A model generated the notes under the pieces. That model made no database searches. It worked only from the letters and a program-made list of their open reading frames with translations, and was not told the DNA's origin. This document shows, piece after piece, positions 22,075 through 34,773 of a stretch of 64,000 nucleotides of DNA. This DNA comes from Sorghum bicolor. Taxonomy: Eukaryota; Streptophyta; Magnoliopsida; Poales; Poaceae. Numbering within the stretch: the first letter of the stretch is position 1; each line of letters starts with the position of its first letter. Location: positions 52,371,695 to 52,435,694 of the forward strand of contig NC_012872.2 of the NCBI RefSeq assembly GCF_000003195.3. Reading direction: 5' to 3'. The position numbers were made by a program, and so were the translations under genes.

Positions 22075-25000
22075 CTAGCAAATATTCATTTTACATCTCC
22101 ATGCAATATTGTTTTCCGGATGTTGGAGCCATTTGTATGTGAGCATCTTTCGAATAGTTGGCATATCTTTTTCCTTAAACTCTGGCATGTTAATACCATT
22201 CCAGTGTTCACAGTGCATTAGCATGTGGAACCCGCAGTCATGACTGCAAAAAAAAAGTCATAATCATATGGAGGATGACAGAAACTTTAGATATGAAAAT
22301 AAATATGTATGTTGAACTGTTGACCTACTTGTTTGACTGCAATGGAACATTAATATCAATCAGTTGGTACTTGTCAATATTCTTCCTTGAATTAGGGTAA
22401 TGTTTGCGCCAAAGTTCCTTAATTGCAGTGATCAAATTGTTGCAGCATGTCTTCAAGTTAATGTCAGCGAGAGACCTCATAGAATCGAGAACTTCAAACC
22501 TTTCTTCCCTTAGGTTCAAGACTAGAAGGAAGAAGTGGCCCACTGTTCTATCAAGCCTTTTGAAACGAATATTTTGCAATACAGGAAACATGACCTACAA
22601 AAAAAAATGCTAGCAAAAAAATGAGAATAGCTACTAAAACCAAAAAAAAGGCTTCATAGCATCTATATTGCCAGAAAAAACATAATCCTTGAGTGATATA
22701 ACAGCTAGCAGGCTTCTAAAAAAATAAAAATAAAAAAATGGTCGTGAATCGAATTGAGATATGGACAATTTAACATAGGAACTACCTGTTGTTCTCTGCC
22801 CTACACATGTCATATTTTGTTATTTTCTATAAATTGCTCCACAAATTTTAGAACACAAAAACAAAAAGTTATGATGGTAGGACACCAAGATTGCATATTT
22901 TTTTTTAAAAAAAAAGTATAACCTAAAACGAAACAATATTATAGCCTAATGAACATAGTTAAAATGCCTATTTCGAAAAAAAAGAAGAGGATTAAGTGGA
23001 CGATCAATTACCAATTGAGAACGGTCTAGGTGATGGAGGCTTCTTTGGAAAGCACAATTAATCTCCCCATTATCCAGAATCCCATCTTGTAGAAAAGACT
23101 GTAAAAAAAGAGAATTAAAAAAATAATGTTAGAAAAAAAGTGCTTGTTTGAAAAAAATAAGCATACAAACTAAGAAACATCAGTAAAAGTAAAAAGAAAA
23201 GGGGGGATTCTCACAGCTATTCTTAGTGGGAGTATTTGTTTTACAGGGATCTTGGCCTTTCTGTCTTTTAATGCATATATAGCAATTTCAGCTACTGTGT
23301 TGAATAATTTTCCACCTGGTTTAACTGATTCAGAAAGGTGCTTCAAGCTCACATAGTAATCTGGATAACTCGCTGCGTACAACATAGATGGGTCATAGTT
23401 AAAAAAACAAAAATACAAAATGAATTCGAGAGTTTAACAGGCGGAAATGCCAGTCAAAAAAGAAAAAGTTGCACATACTCTCCTTGGCTTGAGCTTTGAC
23501 TCGAACTCCTGGTTGACCTTCTAGTGGCCGAGCATACCACATCATATGCACGACTTGCAACCTTGCTGCACTTCAAGCCGTTTCTGGCATAATCAATATA
23601 TGGGGACTGCAAAGCACGCCCTGGTCGTGCTGGCCTCCTAGGCGGAGGTTGATACGCAGGTGTGTGTGAAGTGCTGGGAGCAGATTGTAGACCATAGGTT
23701 GTAGCTGATGTTGTCTTTTCAACTCTTGTTGGCTTCCTTTCTGAATGTTCAATTGGGTTATCTGTAGGTACAGGAGTTTGCTTAACTGCACTGCTAGAAA
23801 GTAACTTATCTGTCCTATTCCTTTCTATATCTTCAATTTGGGCATCAAGTTCTTTAAATTGTTCTTCACTTAAATTGTCCCAAAAATAATCATCATCATA
23901 TTTCCTTGCGTTCCTTTCTGAATTACATTCACTTGGCTTTGATGGTGGACGTTCACGGGGTGTGGGAAAATCAATGAATCTCATAATGTCCATTGGTGGG
24001 GGATCAAAATCCCATTTAGAGTGCTTTTCTGATTTTTCTTTGTTTTCCACAACACTAGCAGAAGGAGGGAGCCTTTAGCCATGAAAAAAGAACAAAAAAT
24101 TAGTGTTAGTACTGTTGTGTTACTAGAAAAAAACTTGATTTAAAAACAATGACAAAAAAATGCTATCTATTCATAGTTGCAATACTATCTCTCCATAGTC
24201 GAGCAATTTTATTCAAATGACATAACAAAGGAGTGATACTAGTGTAGGTGACCATTTAACACATAAACACAACTGACCCATAAAGTATGAAAAAATAGAC
24301 ACAAAAAAAAATATAATTTCTACCAAATTACAAATAACTTGCCTCACTAATAAATATTAAGTTGCTTAACACAAAAAAATATATCCCATTTACCTCAGCC
24401 TTTCCCTTCTTGATTGAGAAGGAACAACTTCTAGTGGTGTTGGTTCTGATTCCCTTGAATCACCAGCCGGTGCATCAACTTTAGTGTGCTTTTTTGATTT
24501 TTCATTCTTTTCCACAACACTAGCAGGAGGAGGGAGCCTTTAGCCATGAAAAAAAACAAAAAAAAGGGCTTAGTACTGTTATGTTACTAGAAAAAAACTT
24601 GATTTAAAAACAAGGACAAAAAAATGCTATCTGCTCATAGTTGCAAATACTATCTCTCCATAGTCGATCAACTCATTGAAGTGACATAACAAAAAGATTG
24701 ATACTAGTATAGGTGACCATTTAACACAGAAACGCGGCTGCCCCATAAGTATAAAAATAGACACACAAAAAAAATTGCTACCAAATTACAAATAACTTGC
24801 CTCACTACTAATATTAACTTGCTTAATAACTAAAATTGCACGCATATTTTAAAAGTGGTTCTCTACTACTCATAAACACTTAGAAACACATGCACCAAAA
24901 TGCATTGTTTTAGGATTCATCTAGCCTGTTGCACACTCCAGCTTTCCTGCAACAGAAAAAAGTTGGCAAAAATAAATCAACTTTGGTGTCAACTTTACTA

Positions 25001-25457
25001 TAACAACATGGCAGAAAAAAGCGTGTGGAGCTAGAAAAATGTAATTTTTTGTGTGGGGTGGGGTAGGAAGCAGAGGTGCAAATATTTATTCAAAAAAATT
25101 ACTGAAAAAATCAATCCAATAGAAACTGTAACATACTTAACACAAAAAAAATATATCTCATTTACCTCAGCCTTTCCCTTCTTGATTGAGAAGGAACAAC
25201 TTCTAGTGGTGTTGGTTCTGTTTCCCTTGAATCACCAGCCGGTGGATCAACTTTGTTGGTTGCATCATCCTCACCAGAGACACCCTCATCCTCTAGCTCC
25301 ACTTCTTTGGCCACCTCCTCATCCTCTAGCTCCACTTCTTTGTCCACCTCCTCATCTTCCTCGTCCTCGTCCTCATCCTCGTCCTCCTTCCAATCCTCCT
25401 CCTCCTCCTCCTCATCCTCCTCGTCCTCCTCGATCTCTTCATCTTCATCAACATCCT
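22075..25457 (-). pseudogene. Ulp1-type protease gene, copy 2 (5'-truncated)
   Basis: Carries the same 3' exons as copy 1, with stop at 22,075-22,077, and ends inside the acidic exon at the unit junction. The acidic exon's N-terminal part (MSEIVKK...) and all upstream exons are absent. The KHLSESVKPGG exon reads through intact here (no 11-bp insertion). With no promoter or N terminus it is probably not expressed as a protein. Confidence 0.75.
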
Positions 25458-25462
25458 CTTCT

Positions 25463-26576
25463 ATTCCTCCAGTCGACTCAAAGGAGCGAGGGGTTCAATG
25501 CTTTGTTGAAGAAGTATGTCAACCCAAACTTGTCAGTGCTACAGTTTGTGAGGCAGTACCAGAAAATACAAGAAAAGTGTCTGGTTGCACAGGATGGGCA
25601 AGACTTCAGGACCGATGAGAATGAGCGAAGACGATGGTCAAGGCATCCACTTGAGAAGCATGCTTCCACTGTATACACAAAGAATATGTTTTACAGGTTC
25701 TCCAAAGAGTTTGAGAAAACTGCAGAATATGATGTGAAGCCTGTAGGGCAGTTCCAATATTGGTTGGAGCCCAATAATAGCTTTGTTTTTGGGTATGGAA
25801 AAAGGAACTATCTTGTTACAGCAATAGAAGAGGATGAAAGCTATTGCTGCGAGTGCAGCAAGTTTGATAGGGATGGAATCATTTGCTGCCACATTATGAG
25901 AGTTATGGTCAGAATGGGTGTGAAATTAATACCAGAAAGGTACATCCTTAAAAGGTGGACGCAACAAGCAATTGCTAGTGATACTAACCAGGTCCAAAAT
26001 GTGAATGCACCAGTGGGACTTGTGGCCCGTGGGATGCCATTGACTAGTGAGAAAACTTTGAGATTTACCAACGCAACCACCGCGTTTGCAGCAATAGCAG
26101 TGGAAGGTTGTACAAATGATGAAAACTATGCTATTTGGAGAAGCACATCAAGGAGATGCGATCTGAATTTGAAGAAATTAAGAAAAGGACGATGGCAAAT
26201 AGGCAAAACACTAGTGGTGCAGAAGGTGGTGCTACAGAAGGTGCACAAAATGGTACAGGTGTCTCTACTCTAACTGGACCTTCATTGCAAACTGCAAGTT
26301 TAAAAAACTAGACACTATATTCTGCTTTGCTTCATTTTTGTATGTCTGTACTATATTGATTAGTTGCTTGTTGCATTTCACATTGTAGGTGCAGTGGCTG
26401 GTCCAAATACATCAAGTGTAGCGAACCCCCCAAAATCAAAAGCTAAAGGGCGCAGGAAGGAGAAGGCACACAAAAAAGGGATGAATGGTCAAGCGAAGAG
26501 GAAGAATAAGTGCAGCATTTGCAAATCATATGATCACAATGCACAGAGATGCCCGGACAAACTCAAAAAAAAATAA
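25463..26576 (+). pseudogene. Transposase 3' half, copy 3 (frameshifted)
   Basis: Same content as copy 2 but with one T missing in the run at about 26,133 (CTATTTGGAG instead of CTATTTTGGAG). This shifts the C terminus to a spurious RSTSRRCDLNLKK ending at 26,273. The knuckle exon persists at 26,389-26,576. The FAR1 domain and first catalytic residues are lacking. It has no start codon upstream of the junction. Confidence 0.8.
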
Positions 26577-29500
26577 AAACAGTTTCTTAGTGGGAATACA
26601 TACCTAGCAAATATTCATTTTACATCTCCATGCAATATTGTTTTCTGGATGTTGGAGCCATTTGTATGTGAGCATCTTTCGAATAGTTGGCATATCTTTT
26701 TCCTTAAACTCTGGCATGTTAATACCATTCCAGTGTTCACAGTGCATTAGCATGTGGAACCCGCAGTCATGACTGCAAAAAAAAAAGTCATAATCATATG
26801 GAGGATGACAGAAACTTTAGATATGAAAATAAATATGTATGTTGAACTGTTGACCTACTTGTTTGACTGCAATGGAACATTAATATCAATCAGTTGGTAC
26901 TTGTCAATATTCTTCCTTGAATTAGGGTAATGTTTGCGCCAAAGTTCCTTAATTGCAGTGATCAAATTGTTGCAGCATGTCTTCAAGTTAATGTCAGCGA
27001 GAGACCTCATAGAATCGAGAACTTCAAACCTTTCTTCCCTTAGGTTCAAGACTAGAAGGAAGAAGTGGCCCACTGTTCTATCAAGCCTTTTGAAACGAAT
27101 ATTTTGCAATACAGGAAACATGACCTACAAAAAAAATGCTAGCAAAAAAATGAGAATAGCTACTAAAACCAAAAAAAGGCTTCATAGCATCTATATTGCC
27201 AGAAAAAACATAATCCTTGAGTGATATAACAGCTAGCAGGCTTCTAAAAAAATAAAAATAAAAAAATGGTCGTGAATCGAATTGAGATATGGACAATTTA
27301 ACATAGGAACTACCTGTTGTTCTCTGCCCTACACATGTCATATTTTGTTATTTTCTATAAATTGCTCCACAAATTTTAGAACACAAAAACAAAAAGTTAT
27401 GATGGTAGGACACCAAGATTGCATATTTTTTTTTAAAAAAAAGTATAACCTAAAACGAAACAATATTATAGCCTAATGAACATAGTTAAAATGCCTATTT
27501 TGAAAAAAAAGAAGAGGATTAAGTGGACGATCAATTACCAATTGAGAACGGTCTAGGTGATGGAGGCTTCTTTGGAAAGCACAATTAATCTCCCCATTAT
27601 CCAGAATCCCATCTTGTAGAAAAGACTGTAAAAAAAGAGAATTAAAAAAATAATGTTAGAAAAAAAGTGCTTGTTTGAAAAAAATAAGCATACAAACTAA
27701 GAAACATCAGTAAAAGTAAAAAGAAAAGGGGGGATTCTCACAGCTATTCTTAGTGGGAGTATTTGTTTTACAGGGATCTTGGCCTTTCTGTCTTTTAATG
27801 CATATATAGCAATTTCAGCTACTGTGTTGAATAATTTTCCACCTGGTTTAACTGATTCAGAAAGGTGCTTCAAGCTCACATAGTAATCTGGATAACTCGC
27901 TGCGTACAACATAGATGGGTCATAGTTAAAAAAACAAAAATACAAAATGAATTCGAGAGTTTAACAGGCGGAAATGCCAGTCAAAAAAGAAAAAGTTGCA
28001 CATACTCTCCTTGGCTTGAGCTTTGACTCGAACTCCTGGTTGACCTTCTAGTGGCCGAGCATACCACATCATATGCACGACTTGCAACCTTGCTGCACTT
28101 CAAGCCGTTTCTGGCATAATCAATATATGGGGACTGCAAAGCACGCCCTGGTCGTGCTGGCCTCCTAGGCGGAGGTTGATACGCAGGTGTGTGTGAAGTG
28201 CTGGGAGCAGATTGTAGACCATAGGTTGTAGCTGATGTTGTCTTTTCAACTCTTGTTGGCTTCCTTTCTGAATGTTCAATTGGGTTATCTGTAGGTACAG
28301 GAGTTTGCTTAACTGCACTGCTAGAAAGTAACTTATCTGTCCTATTCCTTTCTATATCTTCAATTTGGGCATCAAGTTCTTTAAATTGTTCTTCACTTAA
28401 ATTGTCCCAAAAATAATCATCATCATATTTCCTTGCGTTCCTTTCTGAATTACATTCACTTGGCTTTGATGGTGGACGTTCACGGGGTGTGGGAAAATCA
28501 ATGAATCTCATAATGTCCATTGGTGGGGGATCAAAATCCCATTTAGAGTGCTTTTCTGATTTTTCTTTGTTTTCCACAACACTAGCAGAAGGAGGGAGCC
28601 TTTAGCCATGAAAAAAGAACAAAAAATTAGTGTTAGTACTGTTGTGTTACTAGAAAAAAACTTGATTTAAAAACAATGACAAAAAAATGCTATCTATTCA
28701 TAGTTGCAATACTATCTCTCCATAGTCGAGCAATTTTATTCAAATGACATAACAAAGGAGTGATACTAGTGTAGGTGACCATTTAACACATAAACACAAC
28801 TGACCCATAAAGTATGAAAAAATAGACACAAAAAAAAATATAATTTCTACCAAATTACAAATAACTTGCCTCACTAATAAATATTAAGTTGCTTAACACA
28901 AAAAAATATATCCCATTTACCTCAGCCTTTCCCTTCTTGATTGAGAAGGAACAACTTCTAGTGGTGTTGGTTCTGATTCCCTTGAATCACCAGCCGGTGC
29001 ATCAACTTTAGTGTGCTTTTTTGATTTTTCATTCTTTTCCACAACACTAGCAGGAGGAGGGAGCCTTTAGCCATGAAAAAAAACAAAAAAAAGGGCTTAG
29101 TACTGTTATGTTACTAGAAAAAAAACTTGATTTAAAAACAAGGACAAAAAAAATGCTATCTGCTCATAGTTGCAAATACTATCTCTCCATAGTCGATCAA
29201 CTCATTGAAGTGACATAACAAAAAGATTGATACTAGTATAGGTGACCATTTAACACAGAAACGCGGCTGCCCCATAAGTATAAAAATAGACACACAAAAA
29301 AAATTGCTACCAAATTACAAATAACTTGCCTCACTACTAATATTAACTTGCTTAATAACTAAAATTGCACGCATATTTTAAAAGTGGTTCTCTACTACTC
29401 ATAAACACTTAGAAACACATGCACCAAAATGCATTGTTTTAGGATTCATCTAGCCTGTTGCACACTCCAGCTTTCCTGCAACAGAAAAAAGTTGGCAAAA

Positions 29501-29986
29501 ATAAATCAACTTTGGTGTCAACTTTACTATAACAACATGGCAGAAAAAAGCGTGTGGAGCTAGAAAAATGTAATTTTTTGTGTGGGGTGGGGTAGGAAGC
29601 AGAGGTGCAAATATTTATTCAAAAAAATTACTGAAAAAATCAATCCAATAGAAATTGTAACATACTTAACACAAAAAAAATATATCTCATTTACCTCAGC
29701 CTTTCCCTTCTTGATTGAGAAGGAACAACTTCTAGTGGTGTTGGTTCTGTTTCCCTTGAATCACCAGCCGGTGGATCAACTTTGTTGGTTGCATCATCCT
29801 CACCAGAGACACCCTCATCCTCTAGCTCCATTTCTTTGGCCACCTCCTCATCCTCTAGCTCCACTTCTTTGTCCACCTCCTCATCTTCCTCGTCCTCGTC
29901 CTCATCCTCGTCCTCCTTCCAATCCTCCTCCTCCTCCTCCTCATCCTCCTCGTCCTCCTCGATCTCTTCATCTTCATCAACATCCT
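25463..29986. repeat. Amplified unit, copy 3 (4,524 bp)
   Basis: Third copy, entered by the same CATCCT-CTTCT-ATTCCTCC junction. Unlike copy 2 it continues past the acidic tract into native sequence: the 893 bp of 29,987-30,879 correspond to 19,768-20,660 without length change. It then runs on into PPR sequence and protease 5' exons that exist nowhere else in the window. Confidence 0.92.
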
Positions 29987-32832
29987 GCTTGTGAGTATTG
30001 GTAGTTCTTTTCCGTGTTGATCTTCTGGGCTCCTCATCCCCTTTGTCTTCATTTGTGTTCTTTTGATTAGGATTGGTAGTTCTTCTCCGTCTAGCTGTTC
30101 TGGTCTCCTCTTGCTCCTCAGAATCATCACTAATTGTGGACACCTCACTTATAAATGTTCCTATCACTTCAGTGAAACCGATACAAGCTTTCTTGACAAT
30201 TTCAGACAACTTCCTTTTCTTCTGTAATTAAAAAAAGTGTAAAAAATGTTAGCTCATAAGTGATATGTATCCCTTAATATTGTAACATCTATTTCAGCTG
30301 ATATGTATGCCTATTTTCAAGAAAACTATGTAGTTTCTGAAGCAAAAAAGACCCTGGAAAAAAAGGTAATCTATATAAAAACAAAGTGCTCACACGTCTT
30401 TATATGGGTTTCTACACTTCCTTTTCAAGAACACATAGACAACTCATTCGCTGTCACTTGCTTTTGGAAGGTGCTATCTATAACAATTGATTCCAGGATT
30501 CAGCTGCGCCCAACAGAGCATACCTTTGGCAGTTTAATCACTGCCACATCTCTGTCATCAGGCAGCTCGGCTGTGCTTGACCAAGTATTCGTGAGTGTGC
30601 TGAAATCTGGCTGTTCTAGTGACCTCTATGTGGGAAGTGCTCTGGTTAGCGCTTTTGCGAGACATGGCTTGATTGATGAAGCTAAGGACATCTTTCTCAG
30701 TTTCAAAAAAGAAAAAGAATGCAGTCACCTTAAACGGATTGATAGTTGGCTTGGTCAAGCAACACTGCAGTGTAAGAAGCAGTAAAAAGTTTTTTGTGGG
30801 AACAAGGAATACTATTGTTGTATGTTGTGTTGCTCAGTGCCATAGCTGAATATTCTATACCTGAAAGAAGGTTTGAGGAAAGGTAAGGAAGTCCATGGGC
30901 ATATGCTTAGAACTGGGATTACTGATCTGAAAATTACTGTTAGTAATGGACTGGTTAATATGTATGCCAAATGTGGTGCCATCGATAGTGCCACTAAAAA
31001 AAGTTTCAGCTAATGGAAGCAACGAACAGGATTTCCTAGAACACCATCATCTCAGCTCTTGATCAGAATGGTAAATGTGAAGAAGCAGTTATGCATTTTC
31101 TTAGGCAATTTAACTGTGATCTATTAGGCGACAATGACTTAGTACATAGGCAATTTAGCCTATTCTTACTAGTCAAAAAAGACCATCACATCATGATAAA
31201 ACAAAAAAAGCATGATTAGACACAGAGCTATAGGACATGAAAAAACTAATGGATACACCCCAATACCATGCCTTATCTGTACCTAAGTATGTGGATTTGA
31301 CACTAAGTGCTGTCTTCAACCCAATTATAAGATGATGGTAAATTCACTGAAGCACTAAGCTTCTGAAAAAAGTAGTTTTCTAAATCACATGCCTAAACCT
31401 CAACTCTCAGGTAGATTCTATTATTGATATCCACATAGAAATATAAATGGATGGTTGTATCTGCTGGGCAGTACCAAAATAACATTTTAGGGTGAGAGAG
31501 CAGCAACTAGGGTGGTGGGAGCAGCACTTGAAAAAGTTGTTCGTTATCTTCAAATTTAGACTCCTCAAGAGTCTTATCTTAGAAATTGTAGAAATTATAT
31601 GGCCTGTTTGAAATTTGGATTCTATTATTTCCATACCTTTGAAGACATGGGTGCAGATGCCCTGTGTGAAATAAAATTATCTATGTCTTGGAAATCCCCA
31701 AATAAAGAGGTCTCAGTGACTGAACCAGCTAGTTTCTTGAGCTGTCACACAAAAAAAGGAAAAAGGAGAAAAAGATTTGACTAAATTCACAAATGCATAG
31801 TACATAAAAAATGACGCAGAAAAATATACAAAAGAAGTCATACCTTGAGTTTCCCGAATGTGCCATTTGTGTTAGTATCCATCTTTATGACCTTGTTGAT
31901 AAGTTTCATGTTCCATGCTGCAACTCTTGGCTGTTTTTCAGGGACTTGTATGTTTCCTACCTCCAAAGAGTCCAGGTAAAGTATCTAAAAATGCATATAT
32001 GTAAGGTACCATTAAAAACATGTAAAAAGAGAAAAAAATATAGTACATGAATAGAAGATTAAAAAAAGAAAAAAGAAAAGACACTCACAGAGAGGAAATA
32101 CAGACAGCCTAAAACAGAATCCTTTTTATGCATCTTTCCGACGGATCCTTTGAGAGTATCTACTACAAATTTGCACCAATTCAATTCCTTAACTTTTGAT
32201 AGATCAACCAAAGAAGGATAGCACTTTGGGCTGATGCACAATGCTGTGCTCCCACACAGAAAAGTTGAGATAGCAACCATGAGCCAACACCGGAGGTAGT
32301 CATCATTTGCTTCCTTGTTTGCACACAGCCTTTCTGTTATTGTTGTAATTGCAGGAGACCTTCCGTTGTCAAAGCTGCACTTTTCATTGATGAAACTAAT
32401 TGCACTTCCATTGAATTCATATTTGACCTCATCTTCACCCATAGGTAACCCTAGTATCCTGTTCACAGCAGCTGCATTTACTTTAATCTTTCCTCTTCCA
32501 GGAATTACAAGCTCTTCTGATACACCATCCACATTCTTCACAAGCCATTTACTTAGGGCAGATGGCAATCGACCACTTCCTATCTCAAGCAAGCCTCCAA
32601 AGCCAGCATCACTAACAAGCTTCCGCTGAGCCTCTGACATTTCCTTGTACAATTTAAACAGTCTAGCAGGCGTTGCTCTATTCCTTACACCCTGAAAAAA
32701 ATGCAAAAAAAAAGAATGGGAAATATAAAAAACAAAAAAAAGATTATATACACTTATAAAAAAGGATGATTCAAAACATACATCTGTCCCGCTAGTGCGA
32801 CCACCACCAGCGCCCCTCTTTCTACTACCCAT
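26604..32832 (-). CDS. Ulp1/SENP-type cysteine protease-like gene, complete copy
   Basis: Read 5' to 3' on the minus strand. Exon 1 (to ~32,783) begins MGSRKRGAGGGRTSG. Exon 2 (~32,693-32,090) has GVRNRATPARLFKL and GSGRLPSALSKWLVKN, a domain typical of the N terminus of plant transposon-encoded Ulp1 proteins. Two exons follow (~31,984-31,842, LYLDSLEVGNIQVPEKQPRV; ~31,739-31,645, LKKLAGSVTETSLFGDF). Next come the acidic exon (30,221-29,695), two duplicated short exons, a proline-rich exon (to ~27,995), KHLSESVKPGG, QDGILDNGEINCAF, and the peptidase core. His (GHFFLLV), Asp (EVLDSM) and Cys (HDCGFHM) of the C48 triad are all present. Such enzymes cleave SUMO-like isopeptide bonds; the real substrate is unknown. 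The gene converges on the transposase. The exon model is approximate. Confidence 0.75.
30303..31060 (+). pseudogene. Captured PPR gene fragment, copy 3 (longer)
   Basis: Repeats the frame of 20,084-20,566, then continues beyond 30,879 with RKGKEVHGHMLRTGITDLKI and SNGLVNMYAKCGAIDSATK. These are unmistakable PPR-repeat residues (VHG...NGLVNMYAKCG). Stops and small shifts follow. It lies antisense in the intron between the acidic exon and exon 4 of the protease gene. It is a transduplicated host gene piece with no start or targeting peptide. Confidence 0.75.
31061..31640. other. Intron sequence of the protease gene, nothing recognised
   Basis: AT-rich DNA between the decayed end of the PPR fragment and the next protease exon. 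Short open frames are present, but none shows homology I can recognise. It may hold more of the captured gene's introns. Confidence 0.4.
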
Positions 32833-33032
32833 TGTCTGTAAGTAAATTTAAAAAAGGTTAGAAAAAGATCATACTGATTTAGAAAAAACCATACACTACT
32901 ACCAGCAGGAAATGGCATGAAAAAAAACAAAAAAATGGTAATGTTGTAGTGAATTGCATTTTCTTAGGCAAAAAAGTCTCATTCATTAGGCAAAAATGAC
33001 TTCTTAAATGAGCGATTTATATATTCTGAAAA

Positions 33033-33396
33033 AGCTTTTGTCAACTCACATTATGTAATTCACATCACAAAAAAAAATTAAAAAAAGTTTGATGTAGACA
33101 AAATTTCAGGTTGGTTATGCTCAATCATCAACCATGTCTGAAAACACACTTTGAAAAAGTACTTTGGCTCGTTTGGAGTCCTAAAATGCAAGGATTAAAC
33201 AGCATATTGCTCAGTACTAATGACCTTTAAATTATAGAACAATGATGTAAAAAAACTACCTAGTGATTTAAATTATTTTGCCTTTACTTTGCCACAATAT
33301 TGCCTGGTGAGAGTATGTTTAGTTGCTTATTCCCAATGCGGTTCAATAACTAATCACCTTGATCTGTTGGCTGAGATCACCAGCTGCTAACTACCA
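33033..33396. repeat. Direct repeat flanking the captured filament-like fragment (left)
   Basis: About 364 bp starting AGCTTTTGTCAACTCAC and ending GCTGCTAACTACCA. It matches 34,774-35,117 in the same orientation with scattered substitutions and a ~20-bp length difference. Shared landmarks are GTTTGATGTAGACAA, GGTTGGTTATGCTCAATC and CCCAATGCGGTTCA. Confidence 0.85.
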
Positions 33397-33419
33397 ATGG
33401 AATGTGTCAAGGAATGTGT

Positions 33420-34680
33420 CAGGCAACTGCGGCTGGCAAGGGGAAGAACAAAAATAGGACAAAATCCATGAAAATAGTTTCGAAAACTTTGGTGCCCCAG
33501 TCTAAAAACCCTGAGCTCCAAAAACCATATCGCGGAGCTAAAAAAACGCCTGGAAGTGACCAGATTAGAAGCGTCATCTTCCATGCTATTACTGCATGAT
33601 CTACAGGAAAAAACGCTTCAGGCAGTTGAGAGAGAAAACCTTGGACCTTAAAAAGCCAAGCTTCAGGCAACTAAGAAGGCTTTGGAGTTGCAGTTGCATT
33701 CCAAATCTATAGAAGTTGAGGAACTACTTATGTCTGTAGCTTCATTGGAGGAAAATGCAGAGCAGAAACAGTTGGAGTCACAGTTAGAACTGATGTCAGC
33801 ACAAAAATGTACATAGCTTCACCTTACTGTGGCATCACTGGAAGAAAAGAGTTCAGGCTGAGAGAGATCTTTCTGTGCAGCAGAAAAGAAGATGCAGAAG
33901 CCATGTTGAATGCTAAAAAAAGAACTAGAAGCACAGTTGCGTTCAGCAAGCACCGAGATGGGGAAACTGCATGACATTGTCAAAACACTAGAGAAATGAA
34001 GAGAGAAAAAAGGAAAAAGGCACTGCGTGAAGAATTAACAACACAAATTCAAATAAAGGTTGGAGTAGCTGTTGATGCAGTTAAAAAATTCTCAGCACAC
34101 TTAGAGGTGAAAATTGAAGCAGAGAGAGCTCGTTCTATGGAGTCTGCTAAAGAATCGTTAGAGGAACAACTCCAGTTAGTGAACTCGGAAGCTGCAAAAC
34201 TGCAAGACATAGTGACTGCACTTGAGCACAAATATGGAAAAAGGAGAAGGAATTTTTCTGCAGAGCTCCATATGCAGCTAGAAGCTCTAGAGGCTATAAA
34301 AAAGAAAGATGTTGGACTCGGAAACTGAATCAGCACATCAGGATGCCAAAAATTCTCAGCCAGAAGGTGGAGTCATTGGAAACAAAACTCAAGGAGCATA
34401 TGTAGTTAACGACAAATTCACTGCCAATGTAGAGACTTTGCAGTCAGATAGGATGACTATGGAGCATAAACTTAAAACAGCAGACAGGGGGCTCATAAAA
34501 TTGACAAACAAGGTGAGCATGCTCCATAGGGAGATCAAGCAGGAGAGATTACTGTCAGAAGAGTATGAACAGAAATGCCGGAAGCTAGAGGCTCAGTTAT
34601 CAAGAGATAGCTGGGACGCAAAGCTCTGGCAACTAGCAAACTCAAAATGGAGATCTGAAGGTTAAGAAGGTAACTAAATT
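33420..34680 (+). pseudogene. Captured filament-like plant protein (FPP) fragment
   Basis: A degenerate coiled-coil coding region in shifting frames. It includes KALELQLHSKSIEVEELL, then ESLEEQLQLVNSEAAKLQDI, LHMQLEALEAIKKKDVGL and CRKLEAQLSRDSWDAKLWQL. The last matches the conserved AKLWQLANSN-type segment of filament-like plant proteins (microtubule- and membrane-associated coiled coils). In-frame stops near 33,650 and a shift near 34,310 show it is not functional. It sits between two direct repeats near the right end of the MULE. It was most likely captured from a host gene. Confidence 0.7.
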
Positions 34681-34773
34681 TCTTCCCATTCTAACACCTG
34701 CACCTGATAGACCCATATATGAATTTATAGTATGCTCTTCTCTTATCTCTACAACATCCCTTCACTGCAACCT

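Larger units (their letters stand above)
20932..25457. repeat. Amplified unit, copy 2 (4,526 bp)
   Basis: Near-identical to 15,238-19,767, including coding, intron and intergenic sequence. Its left edge is the acidic-tract-to-transposase junction (CATCCT-CTTCT-ATTCCTCC), repeated identically at the start of copy 3. The copy-to-copy period is 4,531 bp. The near-identity means the amplification is recent. Confidence 0.92.

Noticed and set aside
25053..26273. 406-residue chimeric protein joining a Pro-rich head to the transposase C terminus
   Set aside because: The frame has no ATG before the unit junction and the copy carries a frameshift near 26,133. Kept only as a finding about the junction.
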